Notes: generated by a model not told the origin, from the letters alone. A stretch of 64,000 bases of DNA from Ostrinia nubilalis (GCF_963855985.1 NC_087099.1:2758001-2822000); one strand, 5' to 3'; counted from the first letter of the stretch, positions 10,861 to 21,991 are shown. Made by a program: numbers and translations.

Positions 10861-12717
10861 GCTGTCGCGACTGTGCAACGGGCGCCCGCAGTGAGTGTAC
10901 GAGCGCGACAGCAACATAATTACATGACTATACTCGTTATACGATATCATAAAATCTAATCCTACTTTAATTTCCCAGGTTGAACACGCCAACCTTAAAT
11001 GGGTGGGCCTGGACTTAACGGAAGGCACGCTCCGCGACAACCTCGCCGCCGGAGTGCTAGAACCCGCTATATCCAAGATCAAATCTCTGAAGTTCGCTAC
11101 CGAAGCCGCCATCACGATCCTGCGCATCGACGATATGATCAAACTGGACCCCGAACAGAGAGGGAAGAGCTATGAGGACGCCTGCCACGCGGGAGAACTC
11201 TAATCTATGGCGCAGTATTTGAAACGATCTCATTCGACAATTTGGGCTCAGTACACGCAGTGTGAGCCATAAGTGCACGCCATCGCGGACGCAGGCTGAA
11301 CTTTGTCTGAAGCTTTTAGGTTCAGCCAAACCAACGCGATCACACGCAATCAGCCGGCCTGCAGCGATGGCGATCAATGCATTTAAGTCTGGTCGCCATC
11401 GTTGCACGTCGGCTGAACACGTGTGATCGCGTTGGTTTGGCTGAACCTTTACGCGACCTGGCCGCGCGACCAAATTTCATACATGTCGTTGACAGCAGCA
11501 CTTATTCATCCCAGGGGTGCTGACATGAATCGAGCTTTACACGCACTATCATACAAATAACAATGAGATCGAATTTAATTATAACTATATGACAGTATGG
11601 AGTGCTTGATGTGCCTGAATGTTTGTTGCATATCGTTATGGTGTGTCCGGGTTCTTAAAACATTTATTATCCTGCTGGATACGAACAGGATCAAATTGCA
11701 TTTTGACGGTACAGTCAGAAGTGTGAATATTTTTGTTAAAGAAACATCTGTTATTGGACTGTAGTAGAAAATTATATTTTTAGCAGAATCCTTGTTGAGT
11801 GTTTTATGATGATGTGAAGTGATTATATGCAATTTCTTAATTTTGTAAAACAAATTAATTCTGCTATATCTTCAGTAACTATTTCACGTCACAAGTAAGC
11901 CTTCTGTTTCAAAGGAAACCTTCATATTTATTATGAATATGCTTATAACATTTAATGCTAGTTTTATATCGCTAGGTTGTCCACTTATGTCAACAATTAC
12001 TCTAAAATAAAATTTAATTTTAATAACTAATATTGTCTTTAATTTGTTCATCTTCCCCAACTTAAATTCATTATTAATGGATATTAAACCTTTCATTATT
12101 AAAACCTAGATAGGTTTTATAGAAAATACAACTGAGGGAGGAGCTCATGTTAAGCCCCGGATACACTAGGGAACATTTTGTCCCGCAACATGACGCGCAA
12201 CACAAAATATACGTGACGCTGCAACGTTGCATAGTGTCCCACAACATTGTACGTGACGCGGGGCATGTTGCTTGCTCCCGCCTCGAGAAGTGTGGTTGAC
12301 AAAATGTTCCGCGACATGTATCTCGGCACATTCCACGTAGTTGTTGAGGAACATGTTCCGCAACATGTTGTTTCATTTGTCCCCTAGTGTATCCGTGGCT
12401 TAACTAATAGCAATAGCGACTGAGTAGGTTCTGAGCTGTACAGTGTTGTTAAGTCAGCAAGACCTCAAAATACAGTGCTTCGGAGTTCAGACATAGCTCT
12501 GTTACCTCATATCACTCCTCCACAACTGCAGGAACCTAAACTCAGATAAGAGCTGTACAGTCGGCGTCAAATAGTTCGTGACACCCAAAGTAGCCAATAA
12601 GTTCGGAATACGTCTCTGTTGCAATTGGAATAAGGTTGTGTCAACAACTTTTTGGCCACTTTGGGTGTCACGAACTTTCGACGTTGACTGTACCGTACCT
12701 GTAGGCAGAAAGGAAAG
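10861..12717. repeat. Tandem segmental duplication, copy 2
   Basis: Second copy of 9004-10860, offset 1857 bp. It repeats the exon-10 acceptor, the exon, and the hairpin MITEs (11319-11447, 12154-12399, 12558-12690). After 12717 the sequence becomes unique before the LINE insertion. Confidence 0.9.
10979..11203 (+). pseudogene. Duplicate of CCT1 terminal exon
   Basis: An exact copy of exon 10 (9122-9346), including the TTTCCCAG acceptor and the stop. It encodes the C-terminal 74 residues, from [13 protein letters not shown] to HAGEL. It could act as an alternative terminal exon with the same protein product but is redundant as long as the upstream copy is used. Confidence 0.8.
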
Positions 12718-12778
12718 GTTGCAAGCTGGCTCCACACAGAGCATGATTTTAAAAAGTAATAAAAGTGGCTTTGACAAG

Positions 12779-12792
12779 AACACAGCACAGTA
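12779..12792. other. Left target-site duplication of the LINE pair
   Basis: AACACAGCACAGTA here matches 31477-31490 immediately after the second LINE's poly(A). Fifteen bases (12793-12807) separate it from the first LINE's 5' end and are not explained by either copy. Confidence 0.85.
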
Positions 12793-12991
12793 GAATGGTT
12801 TTTTAAAGCGCGGGAAACGTCAAGCTAGGCGGTTGTCTCAATTTTTGCTTTTGCGATTTTTATAAATTATCTAGTAAATAGAGATCAGTTAAGTAGTGGA
12901 GTGTAGTATATTTATGTTTATCTTTCTATTTATTTATTAGTTAGTGATTTTGGCAGTGCTCTGGTAAGTTTTTACCTCTTTCTCTGGTTAC

Positions 12992-14647
12992 ATGAACGAC
13001 CCAGACGAACCTGGGGGCTCCGTCCCCCAGGTTTCGTACAATGTCACTATAGCTAATAATTATTCAGCATTAGATACTGAAAGTTCATGCACGGATGGCT
13101 CCGAACATTCTCAAAATAAATCAAAACGTTTAAAACGGGCCTCTGTACCTAAGTATTGTAAACACTGTAATAAAAAGAGGAGACGTCATCATAAAAGCTC
13201 TACAGTTCCTTCACTTGACTCATGTGAATGTCACTCGGAATCTCATTCCGAAGTAATAATTCAGTCAAAACAACAACCAAACAAATTCAATGATACTACT
13301 GCTAAAAACTCTGTGCCAGTGTCAAACTCACCAAACTCACTTGATGTTGATTTTGAGAACAATAATTCCAATTCTCAGCGGCTACCAATTGGCAGAAATC
13401 TTTACCAGGCATCTGATGTTTCTCCTTATGTCATACACATACAAAAAGAAGAGATAACTTCCAATCAAAGTACCTCAATTCACCCGGTTACTCTTGGTTT
13501 GTTTTTGAAAAAACATGGTTTTAAAAACATAATAAATGGCAGTTTAAAACGTATTGGCAGAAATCGTGCAGCTATTTCCTTTTGTAATTATGAGGATGCC
13601 AATTCATTCTTAAGTAGTACTGTCTTGTCCAACAATCGCTATAAAGCATTTATTCCAACATCAAATGTTACTCGCATGGGAGTAGTGAGGGGCATTCCAA
13701 CCAACTGGACTGATGAGGAAGTCATACAGAATATTACAGTCCCTATAGGTTGTGGCAACATTCTTAAAGTAAGGAGATTGAAAAGGAAAACTATTGGAAA
13801 AGACACAGTTGAATACATACCTATAGAGACTGTAGTTCTCACATTTGATGGACAAGTACTTCCAAAGAGAGTATTTATGTGTTACAATTCTCTGCCTGTG
13901 GACTTATACATTTTCCCCACTATACAATGTTACAAATGCTGCAAATATGGTCACATTAAGTCACAGTGTAGATCTCTTCCCAAATGTTTTAAATGTGGTC
14001 ATGACCACTCGGGTGACAGCTGTTCAGTTGATGAAGAGTTTGTTAAATGTTGTCTGTGTACAGGTTCTCACTTTGCGACCAGCAAAAAATGTCCTGAGTT
14101 TTCCCGTCAAAAGCAAATTAAAGAGACTATGGCTAAGAATTGTATTTCTTATTCTGAGGCTTTAAAATTACACCCTCCTCTTGGTAAGTCTTATGCTGAT
14201 GCTTTGACAACAGTAGCCCCAGTGAACACAAATAGACCAGTTTTGAAAAATACATCTGATAGTATTCCCAGCAGGAGTTCATATAAAAAAACAGTATTTC
14301 TTAAGCCTAGATCCCCTCCAGTAATTAGTCCTGGATATGATAAAGCCTCTCATGATGCTCTTATTAAAGATTTCAACATAAACTTTCCTTCATCCGGCAC
14401 TGCTTATAAGGATTCAAGTAAAGACTCTTTACTATCTGATATTATGTCTGTTAAAGAACTTATTATCACACTTATTAATTCATTGTCTCATTATAATTCA
14501 AACTTCACACCGACCAACGCTGCCTCATCCCAAAACTCTGTAAGTAATAAAAATAATAATTTGCATGATAGTACTTTTAATAGTAATTTTATAAATAATA
14601 ATGAATTCAGTGGTAATTCAGTGGAATTGCCGCAGTATTTACAGTAA
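12992..14647 (+). CDS. LINE copy 1 ORF1: gag-like nucleic-acid-binding protein
   Basis: A 551-residue product that would coat the LINE RNA. The N-terminal third is Ser/Asn-rich and basic, with Cys/His pairs (YCKHCNKKRRRHH). About residues 160-290 form a globular part with an RRM-like look. Residues about 312-365 carry three CCHC-type knuckles: CYKCCKYGHIKSQC, CFKCGHDHSGDSC and CCLCTGSHFATSKKC. The C-terminal tail is Ser/Asn-rich. It overlaps ORF2 by 47 nt in another frame, suggesting reinitiation or frameshift to express ORF2. Intact and of usual length for this type of LINE. Confidence 0.9.
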   Translation: MNDPDEPGGSVPQVSYNVTIANNYSALDTESSCTDGSEHSQNKSKRLKRASVPKYCKHCNKKRRRHHKSSTVPSLDSCECHSESHSEVIIQSKQQPNKFNDTTAKNSVPVSNSPNSLDVDFENNNSNSQRLPIGRNLYQASDVSPYVIHIQKEEITSNQSTSIHPVTLGLFLKKHGFKNIINGSLKRIGRNRAAISFCNYEDANSFLSSTVLSNNRYKAFIPTSNVTRMGVVRGIPTNWTDEEVIQNITVPIGCGNILKVRRLKRKTIGKDTVEYIPIETVVLTFDGQVLPKRVFMCYNSLPVDLYIFPTIQCYKCCKYGHIKSQCRSLPKCFKCGHDHSGDSCSVDEEFVKCCLCTGSHFATSKKCPEFSRQKQIKETMAKNCISYSEALKLHPPLGKSYADALTTVAPVNTNRPVLKNTSDSIPSRSSYKKTVFLKPRSPPVISPGYDKASHDALIKDFNINFPSSGTAYKDSSKDSLLSDIMSVKELIITLINSLSHYNSNFTPTNAASSQNSVSNKNNNLHDSTFNSNFINNNEFSGNSVELPQYLQ

Positions 14648-17600
14648 AAAATCAGATTTGTTTCATTTAATTAATAAATATGACCCTTTAGCCATTTCTC
14701 TCCAAGAGACTTGGCTTAAATCTAGTAGTTGTTTTAAGGTAGCAGGCTATGCCTGCATTAGAGAGGACCGTCTAGATGGCTATGGTGGTGTTGCACTGCT
14801 GATCAAGCATTCTTGGCCTTTCAAACACATTCCCATTCCTATTCATAATGATGATTATTCCATTATAGCAGTTTCTGTAAACGGCATTTGTTTTGTTTCT
14901 ATTTATATTCCACATCCATCCTCTATTATATATGATGAAATTTTACTCAGTATTTTACCTTCCCTTCCAAAACCCATTTTAATAATGGGAGATTTCAACG
15001 CCCAGCATGCTTCTTGGGGTAGTTCTTCCTCTAATTATTACGGTTCAAGAATCTTAGATTTTTTAGATGTGAATAACTTATGTTTACTAAACTCCGGGGA
15101 ACCTACACGTCGCACTGCTAGTTCTGAAGGATTCAGCGCTCCTGATCTATCCATATGTTCTCCTTCCTTAGCGTCATCTTTAACTTGGCACGTACTTAGT
15201 TCTTCATATGGCAGTGATCATTATCCTTTATTTATTACTTTACCATTTTCTGACAAATCAATCCCAATCCGTCCCCCTCGATTGAAGTACCAATTGATTA
15301 ATGCTGATTGGAAACTTTTTAAAGAAAAAGTGGAGGAAAGATTAGAGTCACTTCCTTCCTTACAATTAGACAATCATAGCAATTGTGCTGATACCTTCAC
15401 TCAAGTTTTAATTGACGTGGCGGACAATATTTTTCCTGTTAAAAAAAATAGTAGTAGATATATTCCTCCTCCCCCATGGTGGGATGAAGAATGCGCTGAA
15501 GCTATTAAAAAAAGAAAATTAGCGGAACGTGCGTACAGAGCATTTTCCTCTTCCGAAAACTTAGAAATTTTGTCTCAACTTATAAACAGCACCCGTAAGT
15601 TATTTAAACAAAAAAAATGGGAAGGATGGAAGACATTTTGCACTTCGATATCACCAGACGTTTCCCCATCTGAGGTATGGAAAAATATACGGAGATTTAG
15701 ATCTTGTTTCCGAGAGAGTACTCCCTCGTTCATAGATAAATCAATTGTTGATAGCTTTCTAGACAAATTAGCGCCTCCTTCTGTGCCTCCTATAGATATA
15801 GTATATCATGAATTAAACTATCCTATTTGCACTGAAAACCTTACAGATTTAAATGCTCCATTTACTTTTTCTGAAATAAAAGGCATTTTGTCGTACGTGA
15901 AAGATTCGGCTCCTGGTATTGATGGTGTTCCTTATTCTTTTTTCATTAATTTAAGCGATTCTTGCCTTTCATATTTTCTATCAATAATTAATTCCATCAT
16001 GATTAACGGTAATATTCCTCCATCATGGAAATCTCAAGAGGTAATACCAATCCTCAAACCGAACTCTCCTGTAGGTAACTCCACTTCGTATCGGCCTATT
16101 GCTTTATCGTCTGTTCTTCTCAAAATTGCAGAGCATTTAGTTAAAAATAGATTAGAATGGTATTTAGAAAGCAAAGGTATATTAGCTACCAGTCAATTTG
16201 GTTTTAGAAAAGGGAAGAGTACTATGGATAGTTTAGGAATTTTTACTACAGACATTCGCTTAGCCTTTACTAATAATCAATGTCTCCTCGCTGCCTTTCT
16301 CGATATCACAGCCGCTTACGATGGTGTTAATTTATCTATTCTTAAAAATAAACTTTTAAAGCTACAGGTACCGATTACCCTAATCAATTTCATTATTAGT
16401 ATGTTATCAGAAAGATCTATTCACGTTACTACTCAAGATTCAACAGTCCTGACCCGAGTTCTTTGGAGAGGATTACCTCAGGGGTCTGTTTTAAGCCCAT
16501 TGTTGTATAACGTATATACGTACGACCTTGAATCTATTTTTATTAATAAAATTAATATTCTACAGTATGCTGATGACCTTCTTTTGTACGTTACCGGTTA
16601 TTCAGTAAGCGAATTATGTCATTGCTTAACGGCAGCTCTAAGTTCCCTTAAAATCTGGTTAGATAATAACTGTCTATCATTATCGGTCCCAAAAAGTTCT
16701 GTGGTTCTTTTTAGTAGAATGCGGATGCCACCTCCTGTTTTTGTTTACTATGATAATATTACTATCCAAGCTTGTAAGGAAGCAAAGTTTTTAGGAATAA
16801 TTTTAGATGACAAACTATCAGGGGTTCCTCATTGTTATTATGTCACGGCCAAATGTGAGCGTTTATTAAATATTTTGCGCTGCCTCTCAGGGGTCTGGTG
16901 GGGTGCTCACCCTTCCTCGCTAAAACTTCTCTATAACGCTATAATACGTAGTGTTCTTGATTATGGAGCTTACTTCTTAGAACCTTGCAATCTAGTCGGT
17001 CTGAAAAAAATGGACAGCATCCAATCAAAGGCTCTCCGTATTATTTCTGGTACTATGAAATCTAGCCCCATTAATACTTTACAGGTTGAATGCACTGATC
17101 CTCCTCTTAGACTGCGCCGTCAATTCTTATCAGACAAATTTTTATTTAGAGTTTTACAATATTCAAATCACCCTCTATTTTTAAAATTACAACTTTTATC
17201 TGATTCTATTGGTACATCTCCTTACTGGGCTCATAAAAACCTTCCCTGTTTAGTTTTAAGTTACCGTAAATTTATATCTTTTCAAGCTCCGACTCACAGA
17301 ACTCCAAAATTTCCCATATTTTCTGCTACTTTTGAGTCGTTAGTTCTTTCTCCTGAAATAATATATGATTTAGATATCCCTAAAAATTCACTTGACGCTA
17401 AATATAAATTTAACTTCATTATTGAAGATAATTGGGCCGATTGGCATCATATATATAGCGATGCATCCAAACACTCCAACGATGGTGTGGTCGGAGTAGG
17501 GCTTTTCCATCATCAGTATGGTATTCACGAAAAGGTCAGATTACCTCCTGAAACATCAGTTTTCACCGGGGAGTGCTGTGGAATTTATAAAGCCATAGAA

Positions 17601-18314
17601 TATGTCCAAATTATGAAACTGAAAAAAACAGTAATTTTCGTAGATTCTAAGAGCGCTTTACAAGCCTTAGAAAAATTTCCCTTTAAATGCAATATTCAAT
17701 ACCCAATTGTAATTAAATGCAGAGAGTTGCTTCATAAATGTTCTACTTTGGGGTACAAAATAATCTTCGCCTGGATTCCGAGTCATAGCCATATTTTCGG
17801 TAATGAAAAGGCTGATAAATTTGCCAATGAAGCTGTTGTGAATGGTGATATGATTAGCTATAAAAATTACTGTCATGACCTTTTGTCCCTCCCTAAGTCC
17901 TACTTGCGTGAATCATGGGAATTGGATTGGGCGCACACTAGTGCAACTAAAGGAAAATGGTACAAGATCATTCAACCAACCATTCCTTTAAAACCATGGT
18001 TTTTTAAAATGAAACTGGGAAAGGTCTCTACCTCTAATATTATCCGTATGAGAATTGGCCATGCCTGTATACCTACGCATCTTTTTAGACTTAAAATTGT
18101 GAATTCTGATTTGTGTGAGTGTGGTACTGGCACAGGTGACTTAAATCATCTGTTTTTCATTTGTCCGTTACATGACCGATCCTCTTTCATCGAATCCCTT
18201 ATATCCTTACGAGTACCATTCCCAACTTCCATAGCCTGCCTCCTTAATATGCATTCTATTGATATTTATAATACCCTATCTGTTTATATGAGTAATAATA
18301 ACATAAAAATTTAA
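14601..18314 (+). CDS. LINE copy 1 ORF2: endonuclease/reverse transcriptase/RNase H
   Basis: A 1237-residue polyprotein. N-terminal APE endonuclease: IQWNCRSI, LQETWL, MGDFNAQHASWG and GSDHYPL, over about residues 1-220. Central reverse transcriptase: FLDITAAYDG (Asp568), GLPQGSVLSPLLYN and YADD at 656-659. C-terminal RNase H: IYSDASKHSNDG (Asp954), FTGECCGIYKA, VDSKSALQAL and IPSHSHIFGNEKAD. A late CECGTGTGDLNHLFFICPLH segment is the zinc-binding motif often found near the end of such ORFs. All catalytic residues I can identify are present. It begins at the ATG inside the ORF1 end. Confidence 0.93.
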   Translation: MNSVVIQWNCRSIYSKKSDLFHLINKYDPLAISLQETWLKSSSCFKVAGYACIREDRLDGYGGVALLIKHSWPFKHIPIPIHNDDYSIIAVSVNGICFVSIYIPHPSSIIYDEILLSILPSLPKPILIMGDFNAQHASWGSSSSNYYGSRILDFLDVNNLCLLNSGEPTRRTASSEGFSAPDLSICSPSLASSLTWHVLSSSYGSDHYPLFITLPFSDKSIPIRPPRLKYQLINADWKLFKEKVEERLESLPSLQLDNHSNCADTFTQVLIDVADNIFPVKKNSSRYIPPPPWWDEECAEAIKKRKLAERAYRAFSSSENLEILSQLINSTRKLFKQKKWEGWKTFCTSISPDVSPSEVWKNIRRFRSCFRESTPSFIDKSIVDSFLDKLAPPSVPPIDIVYHELNYPICTENLTDLNAPFTFSEIKGILSYVKDSAPGIDGVPYSFFINLSDSCLSYFLSIINSIMINGNIPPSWKSQEVIPILKPNSPVGNSTSYRPIALSSVLLKIAEHLVKNRLEWYLESKGILATSQFGFRKGKSTMDSLGIFTTDIRLAFTNNQCLLAAFLDITAAYDGVNLSILKNKLLKLQVPITLINFIISMLSERSIHVTTQDSTVLTRVLWRGLPQGSVLSPLLYNVYTYDLESIFINKINILQYADDLLLYVTGYSVSELCHCLTAALSSLKIWLDNNCLSLSVPKSSVVLFSRMRMPPPVFVYYDNITIQACKEAKFLGIILDDKLSGVPHCYYVTAKCERLLNILRCLSGVWWGAHPSSLKLLYNAIIRSVLDYGAYFLEPCNLVGLKKMDSIQSKALRIISGTMKSSPINTLQVECTDPPLRLRRQFLSDKFLFRVLQYSNHPLFLKLQLLSDSIGTSPYWAHKNLPCLVLSYRKFISFQAPTHRTPKFPIFSATFESLVLSPEIIYDLDIPKNSLDAKYKFNFIIEDNWADWHHIYSDASKHSNDGVVGVGLFHHQYGIHEKVRLPPETSVFTGECCGIYKAIEYVQIMKLKKTVIFVDSKSALQALEKFPFKCNIQYPIVIKCRELLHKCSTLGYKIIFAWIPSHSHIFGNEKADKFANEAVVNGDMISYKNYCHDLLSLPKSYLRESWELDWAHTSATKGKWYKIIQPTIPLKPWFFKMKLGKVSTSNIIRMRIGHACIPTHLFRLKIVNSDLCECGTGTGDLNHLFFICPLHDRSSFIESLISLRVPFPTSIACLLNMHSIDIYNTLSVYMSNNNIKI

Positions 18315-18666
18315 TCTACCTAATATTTTGTTTTCTCCTTAACTTTCCTGATCCTTTGCAACCTTTTTTTTTCCGTTCTCCATTTTTACTTTCCTATACG
18401 TTTCCCTAACTTTACCTTACCTCGTCGTGGCTGACGCACAAGCCGTGCATGCCATAATAGAAGAAAAAAAAAAAAAAAAAAAGCGCGGGAAACGTCAAGC
18501 TAGGCGGTTGTCTCAATTTTTGCTTTTGCGATTTTTATAAATTATCTAGTAAATAGAGATCAGTTAAGTAGTGGAGTGTAGTATATTTATGTTTATCTTT
18601 CTATTTATTTATTAGTTAGTGATTTTGGCAGTGCTCTGGTAAGTTTTTACCTCTTTCTCTAGTTAC

Positions 18667-20250
18667 ATGAACGACCCAGACGAACCTGGGGGCTCCGTCC
18701 CCCAGGTTTCGTACAATGTCACTATAGCTAATAATTATTCAGCATTAGATACTGAAAGTTCATGCACGGATGGCTCCGAACATTCTCAAAATAAATCAAA
18801 ACGTTTAAAACGGGCCTCTGTACCTAAGTATTGTAAACACTGTAATAAAAAGAGGAGACGTCATCATAAAAGCTCTACAGTTCCTTCACTTGACTCATGT
18901 GAATGTCACTCGGAATCTCATTCCGAAGTAATAATTCAGTCAAAACAACAACCAAACAAATTCAATGATACTACTGCTAAAAACTCTGTGCCAGTGTCAA
19001 ACTCACCAAACTCACTTGATGTTGATTTTGAGAACAATAATTCCAATTCTCAGCGGCTACCAATTGGCAGAAATCTTTACCAGGCATCTGATGTTTCTCC
19101 TTATGTCATACACATACAAAAAGAAGAGATAACTTCCAATCAAAGTACCTCAATTCACCCGGTTACTCTTGGTTTGTTTTTGAAAAAACATGGTTTTAAA
19201 AACATAATAAATGGCAGTTTAAAACGTATTGGCAGAAATCGTGCAGCTATTTCCTTTTGTAATTATGAGGATGCCAATTCATTCTTAAGTAGTACTGTCT
19301 TGTCCAACAATCGCTATAAAGCATTTATTCCAACATCAAATGTTACTCGCATGGGAGTAGTGAGGGGCATTCCAACCAACTGGACTGATGAGGAAGTCAT
19401 ACAGAATATTACAGTCCCTGTAGGTTGTGGCAACATTCTTAAAGTAAGGAGATTGAAAAGGAAAACTATTGGAAAAGACACAGTTGAATACATACCTATA
19501 GAGACTGTAGTTCTCACATTTGATGGACAAGTACTTCCAAAGAGAGTATTTATGTGTTACAATTCTCTGCCTGTGGACTTATACATTTTCCCCACTATAC
19601 AATGTTACAAATGCTGCAAATATGGTCACATTAAGTCACAGTGTAGATCTCTTCCCAAATGTTTTAAATGTGGTCATGACCACTCGGGTGACAGCTGTTC
19701 AGTTGATGAAGAGTTTGTTAAATGTTGTCTGTGTACAGGTTCTCACTTTGCGACCAGCAAAAAATGTCCTGAGTTTTCCCGTCAAAAGCAAATTAAAGAG
19801 ACTATGGCTAAGAATTGTATTTCTTATTCTGAGGCTTTAAAATTACACCCTCCTCTTGGTAAGTCTTATGCTGATGCTTTGACAACAGTAGCCCCAATGA
19901 ACACAAATAGACCAGTTTTGAAAAATACATCTGATAGTATTCCCAGCAGGAGTTCATATAAAAAAACAGTATTTCTTAAGCCTAGATCCCCTCCAGTAAT
20001 TAGTCCTGGATATGATAAAGCCTCTCATGATGCTCTTATTAAAGATTTCAACATAAACTTTCCTTCATCCGGCACTGCTTATAAGGATTCAAGTAAAGAC
20101 TCTTTACTATCTGATATTATGTCTGTTAAAGAACTTATTATCACACTTATTAATTCATTGTCTCATATGTTAGATTCGTACACATACTCACTCACAAATT
20201 GGATATTAAATACAAATAGTCTGAAACCAACTTATTCACCAATACCATAA
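18667..20250 (+). pseudogene. LINE copy 2 ORF1, truncated by LTR insertion
   Basis: Matches copy 1 ORF1 for about 500 residues, all three zinc knuckles included, then runs into the inserted repeat at 20168 and stops at 20250 after about 28 foreign codons. The remaining ORF1 codons lie after 27486. The knuckles survive, so a truncated protein could still bind nucleic acid. Confidence 0.88.
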
Positions 20251-20444
20251 TTTGCCAATTCAAGCCATCAATCATAGGTACACAACACACTCATATTTTA
20301 GAAGGCTCTCGGGTCATGGCGTTCTAGCCCGCGGCCAACGTTCGAATGCCACAAGGAATATCTTTTTGTTATCCCGTACGACTCCCCGCGTTCCTCAGGT
20401 GTAATTTGATAGCCAAATCAGCGTTAATCCTTTCGTTGCTAACA
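20168..20444. repeat. 5' LTR-like terminal repeat
   Basis: 277 bp from TGTTAGATTCG to TTGCTAACA, a TG...CA repeat with a short terminal inversion TGTTAG/CTAACA. It reads the same as the repeat at 27209-27485 as far as I can compare by eye. Confidence 0.85.
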
Positions 20445-20461
20445 GACGGCCGTCCTGATGC

Positions 20462-20519
20462 CGGAATGTCCCCATTCCGCTTCGGCCATTCGAACGTTAT
20501 GATGTATGTCCCCATACAT
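20462..20519. other. Two hairpins with the same TCCC loop just inside the 5' LTR
   Basis: CGGAATG-TCCC-CATTCCG (20462-20479) and ATGTATG-TCCC-CATACAT (20502-20519) are perfect 7-bp stems with identical four-base loops. In LTR elements this region often holds packaging or dimerisation structures. The structure is seen; the role is guessed. Confidence 0.6.
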
Positions 20520-21350
20520 GTATGCTATCTATATCGTTTAATTACTTGAGAATCAATTATCATCTGCAACACCTTAATCAACAGTTGAATCAAACATCCA
20601 GCTGAAATTCGATTCGCATTTGACAACACCAGTGTAGTGTCAACACCTTCCTTGTGAATAGTTTCACCCGAGGACCTTAAATTAAACATTCTATTTTACA
20701 TCTTCCGTCTTCGTTACATTTTCTTTTTCTCTGTTATTGCAATCATTCTGTCTGAGCGATATTCAGTACCATTTTCATAATAATAATTCTGGCGGTCTTC
20801 GAGGCCAGTGTCATAAATCAATCTTCTTTCAGTAAGTCCTGAGGTACTTTCTTCTTTAGTCTACGAACGAATACTTGAAAATATATCGTCCACAAATAAA
20901 CTGTTATGTAGCTCCAGTTTTCATTATGATATGTTTAGTTTTATTATTTATTTCTTCTTTCACTGTTTTGATACCGAATTTTCGGTAAAGTCTCTCGTGA
21001 CGTACCACGGTGCTTCTACAATATCTCAATACTCCATCGTATACTGCTGCTTTACCACATTAGTGCATTCACATAAAGATTTACAATTCAGGTAGCATCT
21101 TCGACAGTATCCATTTAAACTTCATTATACACTTATACTATAACAAGACCTTATTTTCCACTGCAGGTTGACCATTTCTTATGACTTTTTGCGTTATTGT
21201 TGTCCTATTGCTGGACGTTTGGTAAAAATATGCTTTTTCCACGTTACGTTTCATCCAAGTACATGCCAAGATGTAAATATCTCTTCATCGAAACTAATTT
21301 TGTCACGTTCGCTTTGACGTTCGTTATTTCATTTCATTATTTCATTTAAT

Positions 21351-21495
21351 TCATTTCATTTCATTTCATTTCATTTCATTTCATTTCATTTCATTTCATT
21401 TCATTTCATTTCATTTCATTTCATTTCATTTCATTTCATTTCATTTCATTTCATTTCATTTCATTTCATTTCATTTCATTTCATTTCATTTCATT
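21351..21495. repeat. Pentanucleotide microsatellite (TTTCA)n
   Basis: About 29 uninterrupted units of TTTCA, with imperfect units before it (from about 21326). Lies within the LTR-flanked element. Confidence 0.95.
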
Positions 21496-21586
21496 CATAA
21501 TAATATGTATAATATTCATAATATTTATTTATTCATTATTTGCAAGTCATATTTCATCACATACATCATACTTAATATTAACTTGG

Positions 21587-21991
21587 GTACTGAGTGAGCG
21601 CAGCTTGTGCTTCGACATCCCTTTCACATTTTTGAGTGAGCACCGCTTACACTTCTGCCCCCCTTTTCACTCACAATATACATATTCTTAATAATTCAGG
21701 TACTGAGTGACTACCGCTTGTGCTTCGACATCCCTTTCACAATTAAAGTGAGCACCGCTTGCACTTCGGCCTCCTGTTCACTCATAATAATATAAGATTT
21801 ATAAACTTTAGCGTTCCATTTCAATTCAGTAACTCGTATAAAAATGTCGCATTGAGACCAGCGTTTCTTTATTTTACTCATAATGTAGTTTTAAAATAAT
21901 TCAGCTATCTACTGAGTGAGCACCGCTTAAGCTTCAGCATCCATTTCACGATTAAGTGAGCACTGCTTGCTCTTCGGCATACTTTTCACTC
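21587..21991. repeat. Dispersed internal repeat family built on GTGAGCACCGCTT
   Basis: Units of about 80 bp at 21587-21672, 21704-21785 and 21913-21991, with a fourth far away at 24815-24895. Each is a pair of half-units: GAGTGAGCACCGCTT, then GCTTC, CATCC and TTTCAC; then AAGTGAGCACCGCTTGC, CTTCGGC and TTTTCACTC. Found only inside the LTR-flanked element in this window. Confidence 0.75.

Larger units (their letters stand above)
12808..18482 (+). mobile_element. Full-length non-LTR retrotransposon (LINE), copy 1
   Basis: A 5' UTR of 184 bp starting GCGCGGGAAACGTC, ORF1 (12992-14647), ORF2 (14601-18314), a short 3' UTR and a poly(A) tract. Both frames are open, so this copy could be active. 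The APE endonuclease, reverse transcriptase and C-terminal RNase H in ORF2 place it among RNase H-bearing LINE groups (I and related clades) rather than Jockey, CR1 or RTE. The second copy starts immediately after the poly(A). Confidence 0.92.

Noticed and set aside
10645..11142. 165-residue minus-strand frame (and 9200-9616, 11057-11473)
   Set aside because: Antisense to CCT1 exon 10 and through hairpin MITEs; repeated only because the block is duplicated.
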